Assembly (NCBI GenBank): GCA_919902985.1
Contig: CAKKSC010000004.1
Coordinates: 1-64,000 of the forward strand
Origin: Desulfuromonadales bacterium
Lineage (GTDB): Bacteria; Desulfobacterota; JAENJC01
Length of the DNA: 64,000 nucleotides
Direction of reading: 5' to 3'
Shown here: piece after piece, positions 54,030 through 61,318 of the stretch
How positions within the stretch are numbered: the stretch's first letter is position 1
How the letters are laid out: each line of letters opens with the position of its first letter
The notes under the pieces: model-generated
Told to the model about the DNA's origin: nothing
The model's input: only the letters and a program-made list of their open reading frames with translations
Database searches by the model: none
Made by a program: the position numbers and the translations under genes

Positions 54030-54809
54030 CTATCCCCTCCACTTCTTTGACTCCAGCACCCTGAGCGTCAGAAAGTTAAAAAGTATAATAAAGAGAAAAT
54101 AGTATATTATGTCCGTCGTATCGACTATGCCCTTTGCAAACCCTTCCAGATGCCCGATCAACGATATGTGCACCATGATATTTCCAATCGTGGGACCCAT
54201 TAAGGAGACTGAAGTCCCCATCATGAAGAACAGGATCAGCACCCCAAAAGACAAGGTGGCCGCGATTATCTGGTTCTCTGTCAGGGAGGATGTAAATATT
54301 CCAAGAGAGATAAAGGCCGCACCTGTAAGGATGAGCCCTATATACCCGGTAATAGTCGGTCCTATTTCAGGCTCACCTAAGAAAATCAACAATGCCGGAA
54401 ATGTAGCTGTAAGCAGGAGCATTAAAAGGAATACAACAAAGCAGGCAATAAATTTCCCGATTATGACCTCCATATCAGTCACCGGATAAGTTAACAGAAG
54501 CTCAATTGTTCCACTCTTCTTCTCCTCTGAGAAGAGGCGCATAGTTAGAAGCGGCATCATAAGGAGCATGATCATGCTTATATTGCCAAAAAGAGGTCTG
54601 ACTACCGTCTCCGTGATATTTAAAAGGTTCTGCTGTTTAGCTATAGCAGGGTTTGTAGAGGCCTGGAAGCTAAGGGTTGAAAAAGAAGCAAGCAGATTAT
54701 AAAAATAATATCCGGTGACAACAAGAAAGATCGTTATTACGACGTAGGCGACAGGCGACGAAAAATAAGAATTGAGTTCCTTCTTAGCTATAAGATAAAA
54801 GTTTCTCAT
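54030..54809 (-). CDS. ABC-2 permease (NosY/GldF-like)
   Basis: The protein has 259 aa and six membrane segments. It contains YLIAKKELNSYFSSPVAYVV and FSEEKKSGTIELLLTYPVTD, both common to GldF and NosY permeases. It forms a pair with the ATPase that starts 7 nt upstream. The presence of GldG and DUF4340 partners makes it ambiguous between a Nos and a Gld assignment; position in the NosZ-linked series favours a Nos-type role. Confidence 0.85.
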   Translation of the reverse strand: MRNFYLIAKKELNSYFSSPVAYVVITIFLVVTGYYFYNLLASFSTLSFQASTNPAIAKQQNLLNITETVVRPLFGNISMIMLLMMPLLTMRLFSEEKKSGTIELLLTYPVTDMEVIIGKFIACFVVFLLMLLLTATFPALLIFLGEPEIGPTITGYIGLILTGAAFISLGIFTSSLTENQIIAATLSFGVLILFFMMGTSVSLMGPTIGNIMVHISLIGHLEGFAKGIVDTTDIIYYFLFIILFNFLTLRVLESKKWRG

Positions 54810-54816
54810 TTATCAG

Positions 54817-55749
54817 CTACTCCTTTGTCACCAGTTTGATAAAAATATCCTCAAGACTCATCTCAACCGGTCTCAGTTCCAGCAGACCCCAGCCGCTTCT
54901 TACAATGCCGGCGGCAATGTCCCTTCTGACATCAATACCCTTTTCGGTATCTAATATGAACTCGGATACGCCATTGCTGCTCTCTTTTTTGTTAACCCTG
55001 TTTATTCCCCGAATCTTCTGAAGTCCGGTTATAACCTCCTGCGCCGGTCCGTCCACTTTCACAATAAGGCGGCTCGCCCCCTGTATGTTAGATGTAAGGT
55101 TCTGAGGCGTATCAACTGCCACCACCTTCCCCTTATTTATAATGACCACCCTGTTGCAGGTCATGCTTACTTCAGGGAGGATATGGGTGCTCAGGATTAT
55201 CGTCCTTTTACCGGCCAAACTTTTTATCAGTTTTCTAATCTCTATAATCTGTTTCGGGTCAAGCCCAACTGTGGGCTCATCCAGTATCAGCACCTCGGGT
55301 TCATTTACAAGCGCCTGGGCCAGTCCGACCCTCTGGCGATACCCCTTTGAAAGCTCATTTATCATCTTATGGGACATGTCGGAAAGACCACACTCTTCGA
55401 GGGCATTCCCAACCCGGTTCTTCAAGTCCTGCCGCCTCACACCCTTGATCCCTGCGACAAATGTGAGGTAGTCAACTACCTTCATATCCCTGTAAAGCGG
55501 CACATTTTCCGGCAGATAACCTATCCTCTTTTTTACCTCATGAGGCTCTTCAAATACGTCATAACCAGCAATACTGGCCTTGCCGCTTGTAGCAGGAAAG
55601 AAACAGGTAAGGATTCTCATTGTGGTTGTCTTGCCCGCGCCGTTAGGCCCGAGAAACCCCAATATCTCTCCCTTTTCTACAGAGAAAGTGATCTCATTAA
55701 GGGCTTGATAGCTACCGTAACTCTTTGTCAGCTTCTCTACTTGAATCAT
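54817..55749 (-). CDS. ABC transporter ATPase (NosF/GldA-like)
   Basis: The protein has 310 aa from the ATG at 55749; the track's start at 55785 would overlap the preceding cytochrome gene. Walker A is GPNGAGKTTT, the signature is LSKGYRQRVGLAQALV, and Walker B is VLILDEPTVGLDP. NosF energises a transporter thought to supply sulfur for CuZ assembly; GldA members serve other roles. Confidence 0.88.
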   Translation of the reverse strand: MIQVEKLTKSYGSYQALNEITFSVEKGEILGFLGPNGAGKTTTMRILTCFFPATSGKASIAGYDVFEEPHEVKKRIGYLPENVPLYRDMKVVDYLTFVAGIKGVRRQDLKNRVGNALEECGLSDMSHKMINELSKGYRQRVGLAQALVNEPEVLILDEPTVGLDPKQIIEIRKLIKSLAGKRTIILSTHILPEVSMTCNRVVIINKGKVVAVDTPQNLTSNIQGASRLIVKVDGPAQEVITGLQKIRGINRVNKKESSNGVSEFILDTEKGIDVRRDIAAGIVRSGWGLLELRPVEMSLEDIFIKLVTKE

Positions 55750-55768
55750 TATATAACCTGCCTGATTT

Positions 55769-56296
55769 CTATTTTGAACCTGCACCTTCAGGATTAAATG
55801 TGCCTTCCTTATGCGTGCCTGGGATCGATTTCTTCATCAATGCCTGCTCAATCTTTCGTTGAGAGAACGGCGTATCCAATAACTTTATAAGTGCCTCATC
55901 ACCTTTTAGGAGTTTCTTCAGGTCTTCTTTCCTCCAGCCCTCCTCCCAGTTCCCGATAAGACCGCTCCATACCTGAGAGATGGCCACAGCCTCGGCATCG
56001 GTGATGGTTGGGAGATATTCTTTTCCCGGTTTTGCCCTTTCAATATCAATAAGGCTCTTCATGTTATGAACAACAACAATAAACGGTGGGCCGCACCTGA
56101 AGCAATATTTTGTTATCTTATCTATATTATGGCATGAGGAACACTTTGCATACGCAAGAGAAACCGCTTCATCCGGGGTATATTCAAGATAACCTCGAGT
56201 CTTGGATGCTGAAAGTATCTTGTCTTTAAATGCCAATGAAATAACTACGATAAGAAGGAAAACTATAGATATTAAAATCAGATATTTAGATTTCAC
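55769..56296 (-). CDS. Membrane-anchored c-type cytochrome
   Basis: The protein has 175 aa. An N-terminal helix (LILISIVFLLIVVISLAF) anchors it. One heme site is CSSCH (YAKCSSCHNIDKITKYC); a nearby CFRC lacks a His. The body is helical and acidic. It lies 19 nt before the ABC ATPase and could be the electron donor or a link between the cytochromes and the Nos proteins. Confidence 0.8.
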   Translation of the reverse strand: MKSKYLILISIVFLLIVVISLAFKDKILSASKTRGYLEYTPDEAVSLAYAKCSSCHNIDKITKYCFRCGPPFIVVVHNMKSLIDIERAKPGKEYLPTITDAEAVAISQVWSGLIGNWEEGWRKEDLKKLLKGDEALIKLLDTPFSQRKIEQALMKKSIPGTHKEGTFNPEGAGSK

Positions 56297-56326
56297 AGTA
56301 TAACCAGAAACTCCTTAGTAAAAAAT

Positions 56327-56362
56327 ACAGGGCACGACCAGTATTTTCCGGCCATGCCCTGT
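56327..56362 (-). terminator. Hairpin after the cytochrome gene, probable terminator
   Basis: ACAGGGCA and TGCCCTGT are 20 nt apart. On the minus strand the stem is followed by ATTTTTTAC, as in an intrinsic terminator. It lies 50 nt after the 314-aa cytochrome stop. It may only partly stop transcription into the downstream genes. Confidence 0.7.
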
Positions 56363-56412
56363 CAATGTCAATGCTGCAAAAATGACATTATTAATGATAC
56401 CTGTGCATATCC

Positions 56413-57357
56413 TTATTTTTTGAACATCTTTGCTTCATCTGCAGCACTCTTTCTCAAGCCGCCTTCGACATAACCTGCACCCTTCAGACCGCCGCCGCGT
56501 CCTGCGAGCGATGCCTCAGCAAGTTCATTAGCTTCAGCAAATGCCGGGTCGGTTGCAGCATTCAATGCATTTACCTTGTTGGCTGCGGATTTAGGATCGA
56601 ATGAAGACTTCGGGTTTAAATAATCGGCAACGCTTGTAATTTTCTTAGTGTCGGCGTTTGCCCTTATCCAGGCGATAACATTCCAGATATCCTGGTCATG
56701 AAGAAGATTTCCCCACTGTGGCATAACGTCCGCAAGGTCAACTGCTCCACCACCTCCCTTTATGACCGTGAACAGCTCAACATTGGTCTTCTTGTTCATG
56801 TACGCAGCACCTGCAGTGAGGTCCCTTGGATACGGATCGAGGTATGTGGCGTTGGGTCCATCACCCTTAAGAAGCCAGCCATGACATCCAACGCAGTAAA
56901 CATAATACCACTGCTTCCCTTCGTTCGGGTTTGCGCCTGGAACCAGGCTTTCCTTGAACGATGGAGACCAGTTGTTTGTCCACTGATTGTATGCGGCTTC
57001 ACCGCTTAGCGGCTTTGCAGCCCTGTCCCACATCTCCGTCTTGCCAGTGCCCTTTGAGTAGCCACTCTCGGTCGCGAAGGTCTTCGTGTTCGCCTTGGAT
57101 GTCCTCTTTCCTACGCCTGTCAAATAGTCAAAGGGGGCTATGCCGTACGTGCTTCCGCCTATACCCTTGGCCATATTCATGGCTTCCTTTTCGTAATTAG
57201 CTGCTGCATCACTCAGCTCAGCCTCTGTACGAGTCGGACACTCCACCTTCACTCCCTCAGCCGTACACCTCTTTTCTGCAGCATTCCCCGCCGCTGCAAA
57301 TACAAAGATGCTTAAAACTGTACACACTGTAATTCCTCTTACTTTGCCTTTCATCAT
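56413..57357 (-). CDS. c-type cytochrome with one CxxCH site
   Basis: The protein has 314 aa. A Sec signal (VCTVLSIFVFAAAGNAAE) is present. The heme site is CVGCH (YCVGCHGWLLKGDGPNA), with the axial Met candidates after it in ADVMPQWG. The N-terminal 120 residues lack a recognised domain. Expected to be periplasmic, passing electrons to the NosZ homologue. Confidence 0.85.
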   Translation of the reverse strand: MMKGKVRGITVCTVLSIFVFAAAGNAAEKRCTAEGVKVECPTRTEAELSDAAANYEKEAMNMAKGIGGSTYGIAPFDYLTGVGKRTSKANTKTFATESGYSKGTGKTEMWDRAAKPLSGEAAYNQWTNNWSPSFKESLVPGANPNEGKQWYYVYCVGCHGWLLKGDGPNATYLDPYPRDLTAGAAYMNKKTNVELFTVIKGGGGAVDLADVMPQWGNLLHDQDIWNVIAWIRANADTKKITSVADYLNPKSSFDPKSAANKVNALNAATDPAFAEANELAEASLAGRGGGLKGAGYVEGGLRKSAADEAKMFKK

Positions 57358-57397
57358 CTTTCACCTCCTTTTAGGTTTAGATTAATTACTACAACAA

Positions 57398-57763
57398 TTA
57401 TTTAGCCGTGCAGTTACACAGCTTCCGTAAGTAGGACACCATATCCTTTATTTCGTCAGCAGTCAAGGTCTTCCCAAATGGAGGCATAAGAGGAGACTTG
57501 CTGTTTGCCGGCCCACCGTCCGTAATAGCGTTCGTGATATCTGCATCGGAAAGCTTGCTCATATCCTCAGCGCTTGCATGGTTTCTTGGGGTTACGGCCA
57601 TGTCCTTTGTGACATTGATCCCGTCGCCCTTGCCTTGAGGGCCATGACACTGAGTACAGTAAAATTTATAATTCTCTTCAGCAGTAGCCGCGTAAGAAAC
57701 CCCGGTTCCCAAAGTCATCATTACAGCAAAAATCATTAAGAGATAAAGTGCTTTTTTGTTCAT
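57398..57763 (-). CDS. Small monoheme cytochrome c
   Basis: The protein has 121 aa with a Sec signal peptide ending at VSYA. A single heme site CTQCH (KFYCTQCHGPQGKGDG) and the axial Met in PLMPPFG are visible, so this is a class I soluble cytochrome. It sits between two larger cytochromes on the same strand. Confidence 0.92.
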   Translation of the reverse strand: MNKKALYLLMIFAVMMTLGTGVSYAATAEENYKFYCTQCHGPQGKGDGINVTKDMAVTPRNHASAEDMSKLSDADITNAITDGGPANSKSPLMPPFGKTLTADEIKDMVSYLRKLCNCTAK

Positions 57764-57830
57764 CTATAACTCCTTATAAATTAGGTTTGAGGCGGTTAAT
57801 AAAACCGCATGGGACTAACTCCCTTTCAAT

Positions 57831-58514
57831 TTAAAAACTTGCAATGAGGGCAGCTACGTTCTTCATGTCAACGTCACTCAAATAACCTTCATAAATAGGC
57901 ATCCTCTTAACAGGCTTAAACACCTTAGGCTTCTTCAGATATGCATATACCCAGTCGCCCTGAAGCCTCTCACCGGCCTTAACCAGGCTCGGCGCAACCA
58001 TTCCGCCAACAACCTTGCCGGTCTTCTCTATCTGATGACATGCCTGACATGCCTGCTTTTTCTCAAATGCCTGTTTCCCCTGAATGTTCTTATTTGCCTG
58101 AATCACTCCTGCCTCTACATCCTTTGATGTAAGGGTCATAAGATATTCTGCAACCTCGTCAGCCTCTGCCTTTGACAGTTTTGGGTGGTTGCCTGCGTTC
58201 TTCTTCTCCAATGAATTATACTCGATAGGCCTTATGACTATAGGGTCCTGAAGCCACTTTTCCAGCCATTCCTTCTTAAATTTACTGCCGGCATACCACA
58301 GCTCCGGCCCTTTCTTCTTAAGCTGGTCCGCAAAGGTCTTCTCAGTAGCAGGCCCCTGAGTTATATGACAATCACCGCTGCCGCACTTCTTTGCCTCAAA
58401 CACACCCTTACCCTTGGCCGCGTCAGCGCGGCTGCTCTCCGCACCAAATCCAATCATGGCAGATGCGAGGAGCGATACTACAACAACACGACTGCAAGTT
58501 ACTCTTTTAACCAT
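57831..58514 (-). CDS. c-type cytochrome with CxxxxCH and CxxCH sites
   Basis: The protein has 227 aa and a Sec signal. The second heme site is a regular CQACH (KQACQACHQIEKTG). The first candidate, KKCGSGDCHI, has four residues between the cysteines. The protein follows the Vgb-like gene by 56 nt. Reported CxxxxCH heme sites are rare and usually need matching maturation, so the first site may or may not carry heme. Confidence 0.8.
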   Translation of the reverse strand: MVKRVTCSRVVVVSLLASAMIGFGAESSRADAAKGKGVFEAKKCGSGDCHITQGPATEKTFADQLKKKGPELWYAGSKFKKEWLEKWLQDPIVIRPIEYNSLEKKNAGNHPKLSKAEADEVAEYLMTLTSKDVEAGVIQANKNIQGKQAFEKKQACQACHQIEKTGKVVGGMVAPSLVKAGERLQGDWVYAYLKKPKVFKPVKRMPIYEGYLSDVDMKNVAALIASF

Positions 58515-58570
58515 TCGAACCCTCCTTTGTAAATTTATGAACCATTGTATATATCACCTAAACAGAGTTG

Positions 58571-59623
58571 TCAAGGGGATAATTGCTTAAGCATATTTTT
58601 TTCTGTTTCATCTATACTTATAGACATCTTTGGCGATTCCACTTTTACAATGCCGTTGCCATCAATCACACCCAGTTCATTGGTGCCTATGACAGTAAAC
58701 CACACCTTATTGGAAGCTGCTACCGTTATATCTACCGGCGCCCGGTCCCCGCCGACCAGATCGAACTCAATAAATCCCTTATCCTTAGGTGAATAACGGC
58801 CAACACGCTTTTTATACTTGTCGCAATACCATATATTCCCGGCACTGTCGACGGCAAGCCCTTCAGGGACGCCCTTTCCCGGCAGCTCAAACTCATCGAA
58901 TCTTTCCGATACCGGATCAAACTTCACAAGCTTCCTGTCTTTCCTCGCACTGAACCAGAGTTGCCCCTGTCCATCTATTGTAAGCTCTGTAGGCACACAG
59001 AACGGCTTTGGTATGATGTATTCCTTTATCTTCCCTGTCTCAGGAATCAGTTTGCTAATTTTGTTCCCCTGAGTTTCAATAAACCATACTGCGCCCTTAT
59101 TGGTTGCCACTATCCCCACTGGCTGGCTCTTTGGCGTTGGGATTGGGTGCTCCTTGAAACTCTTGGTGACCGGATCAAACTCACCGATCCTGTTCCCGGC
59201 AAACTCCGTAAACCAGACCCTGCCGTCTTTATCCACGGAAAGCCTCATTGACTGGCTCTTTGGAGACGGGATATCATACTCTTCAAATCTCTTGGTTTCC
59301 AGATCAAAAGTTCCTATCTGGTTCCCGTCCTCTTCAACAAACCAGATCCTGCCTTTATGATCAACTGTTATATCTGTGGCCGAGCTGCGCGAGGTTGGTA
59401 TCTCGTATTTAGTGAACTGCTCGTCTTTCTGGTTGAATATAAATATTAAGTTATTTCTAAAATCAACGAACCAGATGCGCCCGCTTACATCAGAGCTGAT
59501 TGCAACAGGAACACCATTGGAAGAGGGTATCGAATAATATTTTACCTTTGACTCCTCTGCAAAAGCCTGAGCGGCTACAGCTGTGAATAATCCTATACCT
59601 ATGATCACATTTCTACATCTCAT
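58571..59623 (-). CDS. Vgb-like (streptogramin lyase-type) beta-propeller, secreted
   Basis: The protein has 350 aa with a Sec signal (GIGLFTAVAAQAFA). The body is a repeat of about 42 residues of the kind GRIWFVDFRNNLI...EYDIPSPKSQSM, giving six or seven blades. It is related to virginiamycin B lyase by fold, but an antibiotic-lyase role is unlikely in this operon. The start overlaps the stop of its paralogue by 4 nt. I infer a structural or copper-handling role; no direct evidence. Confidence 0.85.
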   Translation of the reverse strand: MRCRNVIIGIGLFTAVAAQAFAEESKVKYYSIPSSNGVPVAISSDVSGRIWFVDFRNNLIFIFNQKDEQFTKYEIPTSRSSATDITVDHKGRIWFVEEDGNQIGTFDLETKRFEEYDIPSPKSQSMRLSVDKDGRVWFTEFAGNRIGEFDPVTKSFKEHPIPTPKSQPVGIVATNKGAVWFIETQGNKISKLIPETGKIKEYIIPKPFCVPTELTIDGQGQLWFSARKDRKLVKFDPVSERFDEFELPGKGVPEGLAVDSAGNIWYCDKYKKRVGRYSPKDKGFIEFDLVGGDRAPVDITVAASNKVWFTVIGTNELGVIDGNGIVKVESPKMSISIDETEKNMLKQLSP

Positions 59624-60792
59624 TTATTTCCCTTTCCTCTTAATATAAATCGAATAACGATTGCGAGAAGAGATATGGATACGAGAGCAATAAAAACCAT
59701 CATGAGCATCTGCGATATCCTGTCCGATTTATCATCTTTCGCGCTTTCCTCCTGTTTTTTCCCAACCTTAAGAGTATCTGATATATCCAGTTTTCCTATC
59801 CTGTTAGCGTCCCTGTCTGATTCAGTAAACCATGCGATGCCTTCCCTGTCAACCGCAATACTGGTAGGCAGAGACTTTGACGTCGGGATCTCATATTCAC
59901 TCACAACAGCGCTTACGGGATCGAAGACCCCTATCTTGTTACCCCTGTTCTCCACAAACCAGACCAACCCTTTCTGGTCTATAGCTATGCTCGAGATCAC
60001 AGGAGAAAGGGTCGGCACGATCACCTCGTTAAAGGCCTTCAATGAGGGATTGAACATCCCTATCCTTCCTGTAAGCATCTCAGCAAACCAGACCATACCA
60101 TTGCCGTCAATTGCGATAGATGAAGGATTTGCAAAAGGAGTTGGTATAATATGCTCAATGATCTTGCCCTTGACAGGGTCAAGGCTTGCGAGCTTATTAC
60201 CATCCATCTCCGTAAACCAGACAATTCCCATCTTATCTATGGCAACTGCCGATGGATGACTGGATGGAGTTGGTATCGTATGCTCCTTTATAACTCCCGT
60301 CTCAGGTGAAAGGCTCGCAACCTTATTGCCTTCACGCTCTATAAACCATACAGTCCCGTTCTCCGCTATCGCCAGATCGTAAGGGTTGCTATCTACCGTT
60401 TTGATTGGAAAGCTCTTGTATTTATCTGTTGATGGATTAAAATTAATGATGCTGTTCCCGCTTGAATTAGCTATCCAGATACTACCATCCTTCGCTGCAA
60501 CTATTCCTGCTGGAACTCCAGGGTAAGGAATTACATGCTCCTTGAATGCATTATCTGATGGTGTAAACCTCAGTATCTTGTTTTCATTCTGATAGGCAAG
60601 CCATATATGTCCGCTTCCATCATTTACAATAGCAATGCGGGCAGGAGAAACGGCAGGTATTGGAATAACAAACTCTTTAATGACGGAATCGGCGGCAGTC
60701 GAGCCCCCTGCCATTATTAAACAGAAGAATATAGAGGCAAATAAAATTTGTGCCATTATAGGGAAAATACGGAGTTTAACTGTTTTTGCCAT
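59620..60792 (-). CDS. Vgb-like beta-propeller, secreted with C-terminal anchor
   Basis: The protein has about 390 aa from the ATG at 60792 (track 60852). It has a signal peptide (PIMAQILFASIFFCLIMAGG) and the same blades as the next gene (GIVWFTEMDGNKLASLDP, IPTPFANPSSIAIDG). A C-terminal membrane helix (MLMMVFIALVSISLLAIVI) and basic end follow. Its 3' end overlaps the paralogue's start by 4 nt. Confidence 0.85.
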   Translation of the reverse strand: MAKTVKLRIFPIMAQILFASIFFCLIMAGGSTAADSVIKEFVIPIPAVSPARIAIVNDGSGHIWLAYQNENKILRFTPSDNAFKEHVIPYPGVPAGIVAAKDGSIWIANSSGNSIINFNPSTDKYKSFPIKTVDSNPYDLAIAENGTVWFIEREGNKVASLSPETGVIKEHTIPTPSSHPSAVAIDKMGIVWFTEMDGNKLASLDPVKGKIIEHIIPTPFANPSSIAIDGNGMVWFAEMLTGRIGMFNPSLKAFNEVIVPTLSPVISSIAIDQKGLVWFVENRGNKIGVFDPVSAVVSEYEIPTSKSLPTSIAVDREGIAWFTESDRDANRIGKLDISDTLKVGKKQEESAKDDKSDRISQMLMMVFIALVSISLLAIVIRFILRGKGNK

Positions 60793-61228
60793 CAGGAGTG
60801 CTTTCACCGGTAAAATCGATCTTCCAGCTCCTTGATTTCTCATCAAGGTCAAGGTTTATATCCGTAGTAACGCAAACTTCTCCGCCGAATGCAGATGTAC
60901 ACTTATATTCTATCGTAACAACGGCCCGGTCTTTAACAACCTTAGAGCCGACAATCTTCACTACCATATTTTTTGGATAGTTCAACACTATTCCCTTGAA
61001 CTTATCTTCAGTTAGAGTGAACCGCTTGGAGCTGACCTGCCTGTATGCCTCACTGATAGAGGAACTTCCACCTTCGGCAATGTAACTGTAGAACTTCTTT
61101 ACGACCTCCTCAGGAGACTCTGAAGTCTTGATCTTAACAGAACCACTGTATTGATAAACATAAACCCCGATAATGATGATTAAAAAAAGAAATAATGTCC
61201 CCACTGCCAATAACTTTTTTTTACTCAT
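60776..61228 (-). CDS. Small membrane-anchored protein, unknown function
   Basis: The protein has 150 aa. An N-terminal helix (LLAVGTLFLFLIIIIGVYVY) is followed by an NTF2-like/DUF4878-type domain (SPEEVVKKFYSYIAEGG near its start, WKIDFTGES at its end). It lies directly downstream of the NosZ homologue, after a terminator-like hairpin. I do not assign a function. Confidence 0.7.
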   Translation of the reverse strand: MSKKKLLAVGTLFLFLIIIIGVYVYQYSGSVKIKTSESPEEVVKKFYSYIAEGGSSSISEAYRQVSSKRFTLTEDKFKGIVLNYPKNMVVKIVGSKVVKDRAVVTIEYKCTSAFGGEVCVTTDINLDLDEKSRSWKIDFTGESTPDGKNS

Positions 61229-61252
61229 TAATTACATCCTCTCAAAAAACAA

Positions 61253-61301
61253 ATGGTTCGGCCGCAGACATTAAGACATTAATTGACTGCGGCCGAACCA
61301 T
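61253..61301 (-). terminator. Hairpin after the NosZ homologue gene
   Basis: ATGGTTCGGCCGCAG and its perfect reverse complement CTGCGGCCGAACCAT (15 bp) are separated by 19 nt. On the minus strand, TTGTTTTTTG follows, so it can terminate or attenuate transcription after the NosZ gene, making the remaining genes less expressed. Confidence 0.85.
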
Positions 61302-61318
61302 CGCATTATCCTTAACTA

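Noticed and set aside
58571-60792. Antibiotic (streptogramin) lyase function for the Vgb-like genes
   Set aside because: They are exported, paired, and embedded in a cytochrome/NosZ gene series; fold similarity alone does not support resistance.
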